Shown here in pieces: positions 40,701 to 49,176 of a DNA stretch of 60,056 bases. The position numbers and the translations under genes are program-made. The notes beneath the pieces were generated by a model that did not search any database, was not told the origin of the DNA, and saw nothing but the letters and a program-made list of their open reading frames with translations. Position 1 is the stretch's first letter, and each line of letters starts with the position of its first letter. The DNA is from Kiritimatiellia bacterium (GTDB taxonomy: Bacteria; Verrucomicrobiota; Kiritimatiellia; CAIQIC01; Lenti-01): contig JAFYAC010000073.1 of the NCBI GenBank assembly GCA_017540905.1, forward strand, positions 1 to 60,056, written 5' to 3'.

Positions 40701-41309
40701 GATGATCTGGCGCTTGACCTCCTTGAGAATGTCGCCGAGGCGCAGGAGGTTCGCTTCCGTGTGCTCGAGCTTGCGGATGGCCTCCTTCTTGTCCGCCTTG
40801 TACTTGCTGATGCCGGAGGCTTCCTCGAAGACTTCGCGGCGGTCGTCGGGGCGGGAGGAGAGAATCTGGTCGATGCGGCCCTGCTCCATCACGGAGTAGG
40901 AGTTCGTGCCGAGGCCGGTGTCCATGAAGAGCCGCTGGATGTCCTTGAGGCGGCAGGCGGCCTTGTTGAGGAAGTACTGGCCCTCGCCCGTGCGGAAGAC
41001 GCGGCGGGTGACCGTCACCTCGTTGTACTCGGTGCCGAGCGTGGACTCGCAGTCGGCGAGCGTGAGGCTGACCTCGGCCATGGCGAGGGGGCGGGCGGTG
41101 TCGGTGCCGCCGAAGATGACGTCGGTCATCTGGCCGCCGCGGAGGGCCTTGGGGGACTGCTCGCCGAGGACCCAGCGGATGGCGTCGGAGACATTGCTCT
41201 TGCCGCAGCCGTTGGGCCCGACGATGGCCATCATGCCAGGCTCGAAGACGAGCTTCGTCCGCTCGGCGAAGCTTTTGAAACCGACCATTTCGAGGGCTTT
41301 GAGATACAC
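37731..41309 (-). CDS. smc: Chromosome segregation protein SMC
   Basis: A 1192-residue condensin ATPase. N-terminal head YLKALEMVGFKSFAERTKL with Walker A GPNGCGKSN (about residue 31), LRGGQMTDVIFGGT, YFLNKAACRLKDI and MEQGRIDQIL. Two long coiled-coil arms flank a hinge (about 520-680, PKDVLGALADKL ... GAIYATRDGLVVRPGG). The C-terminal head has signature LLSGGERTLTAVALLFA and Walker B-D loop LTDELDAALDD. The normal start is GTG at 41309 (V-Y-L-K-A-L), with AAGGAG 10 bases upstream; the frame extends further 5' but the residues before this are not SMC-like. ScpA and ScpB are not in the window. A hairpin sits just upstream of the ribosome-binding site. Confidence 0.95.
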   Translation of the reverse strand: MYLKALEMVGFKSFAERTKLVFEPGMMAIVGPNGCGKSNVSDAIRWVLGEQSPKALRGGQMTDVIFGGTDTARPLAMAEVSLTLADCESTLGTEYNEVTVTRRVFRTGEGQYFLNKAACRLKDIQRLFMDTGLGTNSYSVMEQGRIDQILSSRPDDRREVFEEASGISKYKADKKEAIRKLEHTEANLLRLGDILKEVKRQIISLQRQVGKAKRYKALQERLRASDVWLARGKLAELATSISALETELAARTAREAELRAAVEEAEARANALRQDMAAVEQRIAAAMDASSEATGALDRARELIRVNRERAQELDALSQRDSRETESAKLTLAHHRAELETLQKDLAAAAESHEQARAAVEKSQAELYAHDLETQKVRARLQAMRNEALSLDSRLSSLQNELAALEARERTDLLRRERAAAEKAEAERAAASYAERLASMTTARAAKQAAAESARAAAESLRQAQTDRAAQLAALQRDLSALASSTAAREAQIHLLERSQAEAQGFSAGAKKLLEKKTVPGVNPKDVLGALADKLRADKAHKTALEAVLRSWLDAVLVADPARALDIAKNLQAAKAGTVRLLPVDGPDADAPADDTLPGEPLLAHVKAAAPLAPLLRRLLAPVRVVPAAADLPSPIPAGAIYATRDGLVVRPGGSVEYWAPGEKESTPLSRAHQLAEWRDDLDRLRADTDAKRSALDLLRKDEATAKDALRSAQDTLEKAHRELALADGEIRMVERESAQTQKRLESITWELESLLKKTGAGTRRREEIATATETARNRQNELRAQSAADSETLRQREEERTKLLDAATECRVALSGLRQQLDGLQARSAPLQARISELETLIRERGQGIDTYRARLAKLADETAAAEQKIPPLEAELAARRTQLADARAERETRQTELVRRDAELHSGRAELDTVRERRNAIELDLSRQNLHRQNLLDRMAADYTLQPADIAKAAAPEWDESGEPADRDALEALVADLRAKLQALGPVNLVAIEESQELEERYAFLTQQNDDLVQAKQQLTDLIRKINDTTTTLFTDTFNKVNESFQELFKHLFGGGSAKLVLVDEVNVLESGIDIIARPPGKKLQTVSLLSGGERTLTAVALLFALFKVKPSAFCLTDELDAALDDTNISRYLGMLKQFLATTQFIVISHNRQTIAEADALYGVTMEKRGISKIVSMRFRSDLEKDTGGR

Positions 41310-41328
41310 GGGTAGAAAACTCCTTACC

Positions 41329-41349
41329 GCGCCGCGGAGGGAGCGGCGC
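41329..41349. other. Hairpin in the smc leader
   Basis: A 7-bp perfect stem (GCGCCGC / GCGGCGC) with a 7-base loop lies immediately 5' of the smc ribosome-binding site on the minus strand. It could affect translation initiation; no further evidence is visible. Confidence 0.35.
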
Positions 41350-41768
41350 GCAACCGGGGAATCATGCCCCAACCCCCTCCCGGAATCAACCTGGAAAGTG
41401 GCGCCGGCAGGAACGGGAGAGAACGGGAGGGAAAGGGGCTGGAACGGGAGGGATCAGGCTCGCGGCGCGAAACACGGAGCGGGCGGAGGAAGGAGGGACG
41501 GAGGGTTTTGGAGGTGGAGTTTGTCGGAGGGGTATCCACGCTCAGAAAACGCACTTCAAACTCTTTTCCGTGGCCAAGGCAGGGAAACGCCGGAGCGACG
41601 CCCCTCCAGTCAACCACCGTGTCTCCTTCCTTTGCCGCTCCGTGTTTGCGCCGCAGGCAGGGATTGCCAGGCAACGCATTTGCGTCAAATAATTTGATTC
41701 TTTTTGTAATCTTGTGGAACGACCAATGGGATTTCACGATTGCAAGGAGCAAGAATGGCGACAGGATA

Positions 41769-42050
41769 CGCCCCCCTCCGAGAGGGGGGTGGCGCGGCCA
41801 TGAATGGGATGTCCATGCATGGGAAAAGACAAGCGGTAGGGGCCGTGACGGGGGGAGTACTTCGGTCAGGCGTCGCGGCAAGCGCGACTTCACACCGGCA
41901 ACAAACGAGCCTTTTGTGGATGGACCAAGTGGAAGCATGCATCGACGGCCCCCCGCAGCACTCCCCCCGCCGCCCTTTCCCTTCGCTTCAAAGGATCAAT
42001 CCAATCACCAATCCTTCCACCGGGCGCCACCCCCCTCTCGGAGGGGGGCG
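41769..42050. repeat. Perfect 27-bp inverted repeat enclosing 228 bp
   Basis: The 27 bases at 41769-41795 are the exact reverse complement of those at 42024-42050. Each arm is itself a hairpin (CCCCCCTC-CGA-GAGGGGGG, 8-bp stem) followed by TGGCGC. The enclosed 228 bp has no convincing gene. It may be a small non-autonomous element, or two copies of one hairpin repeat in opposite orientation. Confidence 0.8.
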
Positions 42051-42090
42051 AATGCTTGCGCACACCCCATGCTCTGAATGCGTCGAATGA

Positions 42091-42190
42091 TTTCCAATCG
42101 TTGGAAAACGGGTGAAAAACTTTTCCAATCATTGGAAACAATGCACAAATTTTTCCAACCATTGGAAAAATTTTTTCCAATCATTGGAAA
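42091..42190. repeat. TTTTCCAA-N3-TTGGAAAA dyad repeats (family B, 4 units)
   Basis: Units at 42091-42108, 42121-42138, 42150-42170 and 42171-42190 have central triplets TCG, TCA, CCA and TCA. Arms are conserved while centres and spacers vary. This is the largest array of the family in the window. Confidence 0.88.
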
Positions 42191-42294
42191 CCGGATTTTC
42201 AACGGCGAACAAGCGGATTGTGCAAAATCCGGGCGGCGTGGTTCCGGCGTCGGGGTGGGGGTGCCTTGCGTCCGGAAGCCGGCTGGCCTTCATC

Positions 42295-43674
<1,380 letters not shown>

Positions 43675-43695
43675 TGGGTGGTCAGGGGGGAGTTC

Positions 43696-43759
43696 GAATC
43701 TCAGATTTCAAATTTCTGAATTTTGATTTTAGATTTCAAATCTCAAATTTCAGATTTGG
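43696..43759. repeat. AT-rich heptamer array (family C, copy 2)
   Basis: A 64-bp tract of CAGATTT, CAAATTT and TAGATTT-type heptamers, less regular than copy 1. It lies 21 bases upstream of the purB start, and on the minus strand reads GAAATCTGA-type units in the same orientation relative to the downstream gene as copy 1 upstream of ycfL. Confidence 0.8.
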
Positions 43760-43765
43760 AAGCGG

Positions 43766-43796
43766 AAAAAAGAAAGGCGGCGCGTGGGGCGCCGCC
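43766..43796 (-). terminator. Rho-independent terminator of the TPR-protein gene
   Basis: On the minus strand an 8-bp GC stem (GGCGGCGC / GCGCCGCC, 5-base loop) is followed by TTTCTTTTTT. It lies 15 bases after the TAA of the TPR gene and before purB, so the two are separate transcripts. Confidence 0.8.
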
Positions 43797-43811
43797 TGGG
43801 GGAGGGAGGGG

Positions 43812-44594
43812 TTACTCGGCGGGGGCTGCTTCCGCGGGGGCCGCTTCTTCCGCGGGGGCCGCTTCTTCCGCGGGGGCCGGTTCTTCGGCGGGGGCCGGTT
43901 CTTCGGCGGGGGCGGCGGCGGCGGCTTCGGCGGAGCGCTGTTCCTTCTTGAGGAAGAGGAGGCCGGATTCGGCCTGGCCGACGGCTTCGGGGGAAGCGGC
44001 GGTGGCGATCATTTCCTCGTAGACGGCGCGGGCGTCGTCGTAGCGGCCGTCGGCGGCGTAGGCGCGGGCGGCGCCGAGCTGGGCCTGGGGGAGGAGCGGG
44101 CTGCCGGGGTGGTCGTTGGCGAAGAGGGTGTAGGCTTCGGCGGCTTCGGTGTAGCGTTCGAGGGCTTCGAGGCTGGCCGCGATGCCGAGGCGGGCGCTGT
44201 CGGCGAGCATGTGTTCGGGATAGCGCGCGGTGAAGAGGCGGTAGGCGTCGAGGGCTTCCTCGAAGCGGTTCGCGTTGTAGTACTCGGCGGCCGCGCTGGC
44301 GAGGGCGATGGGCGCGGTGGGCGCGTCGGGCGCCTGGTCGGCCTGCATCTGGAACTCCTCCGGCGTGCGCGCGGTGAAAAGCGCCTGGGCGGCGGCCGCG
44401 GCGGCGTTCGCCTTGTGCGCGCGCCAAGCGTTCACGCCGAGCAGAATCACGACGGCGATGGCGACGCCGATGGCGGCGGGCTTGCCGTATTCGGAAATCC
44501 AGGACTTGAACTGCCGGACGTCGGCGGATTCGGCGAGCTTGGGGTCCGCGGGGGCGGGGGTGGAGGGGGTGGAATCGGTTGGTTGGTCTGCCAT
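43812..44594 (-). CDS. YfgM-like TPR membrane protein with APAEE-repeat tail
   Basis: A 260-residue protein with a cytoplasmic N terminus, one transmembrane helix (about 39-57, AAIGVAIAVVILLGVNAW) and a periplasmic TPR region (FEEALDAYRLFTARYPEHMLADSARLG, YTEAAEAYTLFANDHPGSPL, YDDARAVYEEMI). This layout matches YfgM/TPR_21 proteins, which assist periplasmic folding with PpiD/SecYEG. The C-terminal about 35 residues are a run of APAEE/EEAAP units encoded by 18-bp tandem repeats. It ends in a terminator and is divergent from the LUD gene. Confidence 0.82.
   Translation of the reverse strand: MADQPTDSTPSTPAPADPKLAESADVRQFKSWISEYGKPAAIGVAIAVVILLGVNAWRAHKANAAAAAAQALFTARTPEEFQMQADQAPDAPTAPIALASAAAEYYNANRFEEALDAYRLFTARYPEHMLADSARLGIAASLEALERYTEAAEAYTLFANDHPGSPLLPQAQLGAARAYAADGRYDDARAVYEEMIATAASPEAVGQAESGLLFLKKEQRSAEAAAAAPAEEPAPAEEPAPAEEAAPAEEAAPAEAAPAE
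43815..43917 (-). repeat. 18-bp tandem repeats encoding the APAEE tail
   Basis: Imperfect units related to CTTCTTCCGCGGGGGCCG (plus strand), about five copies, falling into two subtypes (TTCCGC and TTCGGC). The period is a multiple of three, so copy-number change keeps the frame; the tail length is likely to vary between strains. Confidence 0.7.
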
Positions 44595-44696
44595 GGTTGG
44601 AATCCTTCGCTGGTTGGTAAAACGCGCGGATTGTGTACCCGGACGGGGAAAAAACGCAAGCCGCTTTTTTCGGTGGGCGCCGGACCGCGGTTTGCG

Positions 44697-44724
44697 TTGC
44701 GTTGGGGGGCGGAGGTGGTAGGAT
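44697..44724 (+). promoter_or_regulatory. Possible promoter of the LUD-domain gene
   Basis: TTGCGT (44697-44702), 16-base G-rich spacer, TAGGAT (44719-44724), followed by AGAAGGAG and ATG 44748. An overlapping TTGCGT at 44692 gives a longer spacer. Confidence 0.4.
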
Positions 44725-44747
44725 GGGGGGAGAAGGAGAATCCGAGC

Positions 44748-45377
44748 ATGGACGAGAACGTCGCGAAGAGGAATGCGTTGCTGGCGGAAAAAGTCATCCG
44801 CGGGCTGGAGTCGAGGAACATGGCGGGGTACTGGGCGCCCGACCGGAAGGCGGCGCTGGCGAAGGCCCTGGAGCTGATCCCGGAAGGGGCGTCGGTCGCG
44901 ATGGGCGGTTGCATGAGCGCGCGGGAAATCGGGCTGGTGGACGCGCTCAAGGGCGGGAACTACCGCTTCATCGACCGGGACGCGTACGCGGACAAGCGGG
45001 CGGCGATGATGGCGGCGTACGACGCGGACGTGTTCCTCTCCAGCGCGAACGCCATCACGGAGGACGGCGTGATCGTGAACATCGACGGGAACTCGAACCG
45101 CGTGTCGGCCATCGCGCAGGGGCCGCGGAAGGTCGTGTTCATCGTGGGGATGAACAAGGTGTGCGCGGACTTCGATTCGGCGCTGAAGCGGGCGCGCAAC
45201 GTGGCGGCCCCCATCAACGCCCAGCGGTTCGGGCTCGACACGCCGTGCTCGAAGACGGGAGCCTGCATGGACTGCAAGTCGCCCGACACGATCTGCTGCC
45301 AGTTCCTGGTGACCCGGTTCTCGCGGCACCCGGGGCGCATCCACGTGGTGCTGGCGGGGGAGAGCCTGGGGTATTGA
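44748..45377 (+). CDS. LUD-domain protein (LutC/LUD family)
   Basis: A 209-residue stand-alone LUD-domain protein (DUF162). Recognisable are the N-terminal KALELIPEGASVAMGGCMSAREIGL, the central DVFLSSANAITEDGVIVNIDG with NRVSAIAQGPRKVVFIVGMNK, and the C-terminal cysteine-rich segment CSKTGACMDCKSPDTICCQF typical of this subfamily. LutC takes part in L-lactate oxidation with LutA and LutB, but neither partner is present, so a lactate role is not supported by context. AGAAGGAG lies 9 bases before the ATG. Confidence 0.87.
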   Translation: MDENVAKRNALLAEKVIRGLESRNMAGYWAPDRKAALAKALELIPEGASVAMGGCMSAREIGLVDALKGGNYRFIDRDAYADKRAAMMAAYDADVFLSSANAITEDGVIVNIDGNSNRVSAIAQGPRKVVFIVGMNKVCADFDSALKRARNVAAPINAQRFGLDTPCSKTGACMDCKSPDTICCQFLVTRFSRHPGRIHVVLAGESLGY

Positions 45378-45412
45378 CGCGCCGCCGCCGCGCGGCCGCG
45401 GGCGACGGGGCG

Positions 45413-45441
45413 GTTGACAAAACGGGGGGGGCGCGCCAGAA
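45413..45441 (+). promoter_or_regulatory. Promoter of proS
   Basis: A perfect TTGACA (45413-45418), 17-base G-rich spacer, CAGAAT (45436-45441). The predicted leader is about 38 bases with GGAG before ATG 45486. Confidence 0.6.
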
Positions 45442-45485
45442 TCGGCGGAAAACGAAAAATCCACCGAATTCCCGGAGTAGACACC

Positions 45486-47063
45486 ATGAGCAATCCCAAC
45501 GCATCCGCCAAACCCGCCAAGGGCGCCCCGCAGCAGGCGTCCGACGGCATCACCCCGCGCGCCCGCGACTACGGGCAGTGGTACCTGGACGTCGTCAAGC
45601 GCGGCGACCTCGCCGAGCATTCGTCCGTCCGCGGGTGCATGGTCATCAAGCCCCACGGGTACGCCATCTGGGAGCGGTTGCAGCGCGAGCTGGACGACCG
45701 GTTCAAGGCGACCGGGCACTCGAACGCGTATTTCCCGATTTTCATCCCGCTCTCCCTGCTGGCGAAGGAGGAGGAGCACGCGGCCGGCTTCGCGAAGGAA
45801 TGCGCGGTGGTCACCCATTACCGGCTCAAGGCGGTGGACGGGAAGGTCGGCGTGGACCCCGAATCCAAGCTGGAAGAGCCGCTGATCGTGCGTCCGACGA
45901 GCGAGACGATCATCTGGAACCAGTACAAGAACTGGATCCAGAGCTACCGCGATCTGCCCATCCTGGTCAACCAGTGGGCGAACGTGGTGCGCTGGGAGAT
46001 GCGTACGCGGCTGTTCCTGCGGACGGCGGAGTTCCTGTGGCAGGAGGGGCACACGGCGCACGCGACGGAGGCCGAGGCGCGCGAGGAAGTCTCGCGGATG
46101 CTCGAGGTCTACGCGGACGTGGCGGAAAACGTCATGGCGGTGCCCGTCGTGCGCGGCCACAAGACCGAGGGCGAACGCTTCGCCGGCGCCGTGGACACGC
46201 AGTGCATCGAAGGCATGATGCAGGACGGCAAGGCCCTCCAGATGGGCACGAGCCACTACCTCGGGCAGAACTTCGCGAAGAGCGCGGACGTCAAGTTCCT
46301 CAACAAGGAAGGGCAGCTCGAATACGTGCACGCGACGAGCTGGGGCGTCTCGACGCGCCTGATCGGGGCGCTCATCATGACGCACTCCGACGACAACGGG
46401 CTGGTGCTGCCGCCGAAGCTCGCGCCGGTGCAGGTGGTCGTGATTCCGATCTACAAGACCGCCGAGGAGCAGGCGGCAACGACCGCCGAGGCCAACGCCG
46501 TCGCCGACGCGCTCAAGGCCAAGGGCGTCCGCGTCAAGGTGGACGACCGCGAAGGCATGCAGCCCGGCGCGAAGTACTACGAGTGGGAGCGCAAGGGCGT
46601 GCCGGTTCGCATCGAGGTCGGGCCGCGCGACCTGGAGAAGGGGTCGCTCTGCCTGGTGCGGCGGTTCGTCATCGAGAACGACGGCGAGACCGAGCAGGAG
46701 CTCCGCAAGCGCAAGAAGCAGTTCGTTCCTCGCCAGGAGGCCATCGACGGGCTGCCGGCGCTGCTGGACACGCTGCAGAAGGAGCTGCTGGAGCGGGCGC
46801 GGAAGATCCGCGAGAAGAAGACGCGCGTCATCGACACGCTGGAAGACTTCGAGAAATTCTTCAAGGAAGAAGGCGGCGGCTTCGCCTGGGTGCACTGGGC
46901 GGGCGGCCGCGCCGAAGAGGAAGAAATGGCCAAGCGCTACGAGACGAGCATCCGGTGCATCCCGTTCGACGACCAGATTCCCGAGGCCGCGCGCGGCGCG
47001 GGGACGTGCATCCTGACCGGGAAGCCGAGCGAACGGCGCGTCCTGATGGCGAAGGCGTACTGA
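45486..47063 (+). CDS. proS: Prolyl-tRNA synthetase (archaeal/eukaryote-type)
   Basis: A 525-residue class II synthetase. It begins with [35 protein letters not shown] and has [14 protein letters not shown], class II motif 2 around [18 protein letters not shown], the catalytic [12 protein letters not shown], and [13 protein letters not shown]. It lacks the large editing insertion of bacterial-type ProS and has the zinc-like C-terminal extension ending in KAY. This is the 'type 3' form found in archaea, eukaryotes and scattered bacteria. GGAG lies 9 bases before ATG 45486, with a promoter just upstream. Confidence 0.96.
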   Translation: MSNPNASAKPAKGAPQQASDGITPRARDYGQWYLDVVKRGDLAEHSSVRGCMVIKPHGYAIWERLQRELDDRFKATGHSNAYFPIFIPLSLLAKEEEHAAGFAKECAVVTHYRLKAVDGKVGVDPESKLEEPLIVRPTSETIIWNQYKNWIQSYRDLPILVNQWANVVRWEMRTRLFLRTAEFLWQEGHTAHATEAEAREEVSRMLEVYADVAENVMAVPVVRGHKTEGERFAGAVDTQCIEGMMQDGKALQMGTSHYLGQNFAKSADVKFLNKEGQLEYVHATSWGVSTRLIGALIMTHSDDNGLVLPPKLAPVQVVVIPIYKTAEEQAATTAEANAVADALKAKGVRVKVDDREGMQPGAKYYEWERKGVPVRIEVGPRDLEKGSLCLVRRFVIENDGETEQELRKRKKQFVPRQEAIDGLPALLDTLQKELLERARKIREKKTRVIDTLEDFEKFFKEEGGGFAWVHWAGGRAEEEEMAKRYETSIRCIPFDDQIPEAARGAGTCILTGKPSERRVLMAKAY

Positions 47064-47099
47064 CGGTCCGGGGGGGGGCATGGCATCGGAGGTGGCAGC

Positions 47100-48380
47100 A
47101 TGAACGGCGACGACAACGGCAGCGAACTGTTGAGGACGGCACGCGCGCGGCTCGACCGCGTGGCGGAACGCATCGGCCTCGAACCGTGGATCCACGCGCG
47201 CATGGAACAGTGCCAGCGGTCGCTGGTGGTATCGGTGCCGACCCGCATGGACGACGGGTCGGTGCGCGTATTCCAGGGCTTCCGCGTGCAGCACAACGCG
47301 GAGCGGGGGCCGACCAAGGGCGGTGTGCGGTACCATCCGGGGCTCACGCTCGGGGAGGTCCAGGCGCTCGCGATGCTGATGACCTGGAAGTGCGCGGTCA
47401 TCGGGCTGCCGTACGGGGGCGCGAAGGGCGGCGTGGTCTGCGATCCGCACGGGATGAGCCCGCGGGAGATCGAGCGGATGACGCGGCGGTACACGGCCGA
47501 GATTTCGCTGCTCATCGGGCCGAACAAGGACATTCCGGCGCCGGACGTGGGGACCGGGCCGCAGATCATGGCGTGGATGATGGACACGTATTCGATGACC
47601 GTCGGCCACTCGGTGCCGGGGGTCGTGACAGGCAAGCCGGTGGAGCTCGGCGGCAGCCTCGGGCGCCTGGAGGCGACCGGACGTGGGGCGGCCACGGTGC
47701 TGATGGCGGCCGCGGACCGCCTGGGACTGTTGCCGGCGCAGAGCTCGGTGGCGATCCAGGGCTTCGGCAAGGTGGGGCGGGCGGCGGCGAAGTACCTGCA
47801 CGGGCGGGGGTTCCGCATCACGGGGGTCACCAACTCGCGCGGCGGGGTGTTCAGTCCGCGCGGGTTGGACATCCCGGCGCTGCTGGCGCACGTGAGGGAG
47901 GCGCCCGACGGCGGGTTCGGCGGGTTCGGCGGCGGCGAGGTGGTCGCGGACGGGGCGGCGGCGAACGCGCGGCTGCTGTCGATGCCGGTCGACATCCTGG
48001 CGCCTTGCGCGATGCAAAACCAGATCACGGCGGATAACGCGGCGTCGGTGCGTGCGAAGATCGTGGTGGAGGGGGCGAACGGGCCGACGACGCCGGAGGC
48101 GGACGCGATTCTGGAGGGGAACGGGGTCACGGTGGTGCCGGACATCCTGGCGAACGCGGGCGGGGTGTCGGTGTCGTATTTCGAGTGGGTGCAGGACCTG
48201 CAGGCGCACTTCTGGGAGGAGGAGGACGTCAACCGGTCGCTGGAACGGCTGATGCTGCGCGCGTGGAACGACGTGGCGGGCGTCGCCGAGCGCGAGAAGT
48301 GCCCGCTGCGCGAGGCGGCGGAAATCCTGGCCGTGTCGCGCGTGGCACGCGCCACCAAGCTGCGGGGCATCTATCCGTGA
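47100..48380 (+). CDS. Glu/Leu/Phe/Val dehydrogenase (glutamate dehydrogenase-like)
   Basis: A 426-residue amino-acid dehydrogenase. The substrate domain has GFRVQHNAERGPTKGGVRYHP and the catalytic-lysine segment LPYGGAKGGV; then PAPDVGTGPQIMAWMMDTYS. The NAD(P) domain has VAIQGFGKVGRAAAKYL, and VEGANGPTTPEAD and LANAGGVSVSYFEWVQ follow. These fit glutamate dehydrogenase (GdhA/GudB type), linking ammonia and 2-oxoglutarate to glutamate; other family substrates cannot be excluded by eye. GGAGGTG precedes ATG 47100. The stop overlaps the next gene's GTG. Confidence 0.92.
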   Translation: MNGDDNGSELLRTARARLDRVAERIGLEPWIHARMEQCQRSLVVSVPTRMDDGSVRVFQGFRVQHNAERGPTKGGVRYHPGLTLGEVQALAMLMTWKCAVIGLPYGGAKGGVVCDPHGMSPREIERMTRRYTAEISLLIGPNKDIPAPDVGTGPQIMAWMMDTYSMTVGHSVPGVVTGKPVELGGSLGRLEATGRGAATVLMAAADRLGLLPAQSSVAIQGFGKVGRAAAKYLHGRGFRITGVTNSRGGVFSPRGLDIPALLAHVREAPDGGFGGFGGGEVVADGAAANARLLSMPVDILAPCAMQNQITADNAASVRAKIVVEGANGPTTPEADAILEGNGVTVVPDILANAGGVSVSYFEWVQDLQAHFWEEEDVNRSLERLMLRAWNDVAGVAEREKCPLREAAEILAVSRVARATKLRGIYP

Positions 48381-49105
48381 AGCGGCCGCGGCTCTGGATC
48401 GTCGCGCCGCATCCGGACGACGAGTGCATCACGGGGCTGCTCGCGCTGCGGTTGCAGCGGGAGTGCGGGTTCGGGGTGACCGTCTCGCCGGCGACGCTGG
48501 GGAGCCTGCGCGCGCGGCGGGCGGCCCGGCGGGAGGAGCTGCGGGCGGCGTGCGCGGCGCTGGGGTGGGTGCCGTGGTTCGGCGCGGCGATGACGGACGA
48601 CCCGCAGGAAAAAGTGCGCCGCCTGGCGGCGCGCTGGCGGATGGAGCGGCCGGACCTCGTGTTCCTGCCGCACGCGCTGGACAACCATCCCACGCACCGC
48701 GCCACCCACCGGTGGGGCGCGGCGGCGATGGATGCGGCGGGCGGGGCGTTCCGGGCGGTGGAGACCGAGTACTGGCATCCGTTGCTGCGGCCGAACCTGA
48801 TGGTTGCCGCGTCCGCGGGCGACCTCCGCGACCTCGCGGCGGCCCTCTCCCTGCACAGGGGGGAGGTCGCGCGCAACGACTACGCGTCGCGGCTGCCGGA
48901 CTGGATGTCGGACAACGTGCGCCGCGGCGCCGAGCTGGTCGGCGGCCCCGGGGCCGGGGCGCCGAAGATGGCCCATGCCACGTTGTACCGGGCGCGGATC
49001 CGCGAGGGCGGGCGTTGGCGGGCGGCCGGTGGCGGACTGATTGCCGGGCAGGAGGAGTTGGCGCGGTGGGTGGCGCGGTTCCTTCCGGCGGTGCCGCGGG
49101 CGTGA
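48377..49105 (+). CDS. PIG-L family deacetylase
   Basis: A 242-residue protein opening with LWIVAPHPDDECITGL, the zinc-binding PHPDDE motif of LmbE/PIG-L N-deacetylases. A second-site HALDNHPTHRATHR (HPDH-like, usual for the third zinc ligand) follows. Known members remove acetyl groups from GlcNAc conjugates, mycothiol or bacillithiol precursors, or natural-product sugars; the substrate here is unknown. The start is GTG at 48377, overlapping the dehydrogenase stop (GTGA), so the two are coupled although functionally unrelated. Confidence 0.85.
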   Translation: MKRPRLWIVAPHPDDECITGLLALRLQRECGFGVTVSPATLGSLRARRAARREELRAACAALGWVPWFGAAMTDDPQEKVRRLAARWRMERPDLVFLPHALDNHPTHRATHRWGAAAMDAAGGAFRAVETEYWHPLLRPNLMVAASAGDLRDLAAALSLHRGEVARNDYASRLPDWMSDNVRRGAELVGGPGAGAPKMAHATLYRARIREGGRWRAAGGGLIAGQEELARWVARFLPAVPRA

Positions 49106-49140
49106 AGGAGCCAGCTTGGAAGGCTGGTTCGGTTTGGGCA

Positions 49141-49169
49141 TTGATTTTCGGAAGGGGAGGGGGTAGAGA
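49141..49169 (+). promoter_or_regulatory. Possible promoter of the carboxypeptidase gene
   Basis: TTGATT (49141-49146), 17-base mostly purine spacer, TAGAGA (49164-49169). The ATG at 49177 is 8 bases after the -10, so the transcript would be leaderless or nearly so; no ordinary Shine-Dalgarno is correctly placed. Confidence 0.4.
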
Positions 49170-49176
49170 TGGGGCC

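Larger units (their letters stand above)
41310..42294. other. 985-bp intergenic region, repeat-rich, no supported gene
   Basis: This is the largest gap in the window. It is less GC-rich than the surrounding DNA, particularly at 41650-41760. Open frames on both strands are short, lack ribosome-binding sites and resemble no protein family. It contains the perfect 27-bp inverted repeat (41769-41795 and 42024-42050), then four family B dyads (42091-42190). The rest may be decayed mobile DNA, but no transposase remnant was recognised. Confidence 0.6.

Noticed and set aside
37479-41315. A 1278-codon plus-strand frame opposite smc
   Set aside because: Composition is Gly/Glu/Val-rich and featureless; the minus strand encodes a complete SMC with Walker and signature motifs.
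41310-42294. tRNA, rRNA or riboswitch in the large gap
   Set aside because: No cloverleaf, conserved rRNA core or known aptamer sequence was recognised on either strand.
44748-45377. Lactate utilisation operon
   Set aside because: Only a single LUD-domain gene is present; there is no LutA/LutB or lactate permease next to it.
43812-48209. A 1465-codon minus-strand frame joining the TPR protein to DNA opposite proS and the glutamate dehydrogenase gene
   Set aside because: Only the last 260 codons (from 44594) encode a recognisable protein with a good start; the rest is antisense to two clear plus-strand genes.
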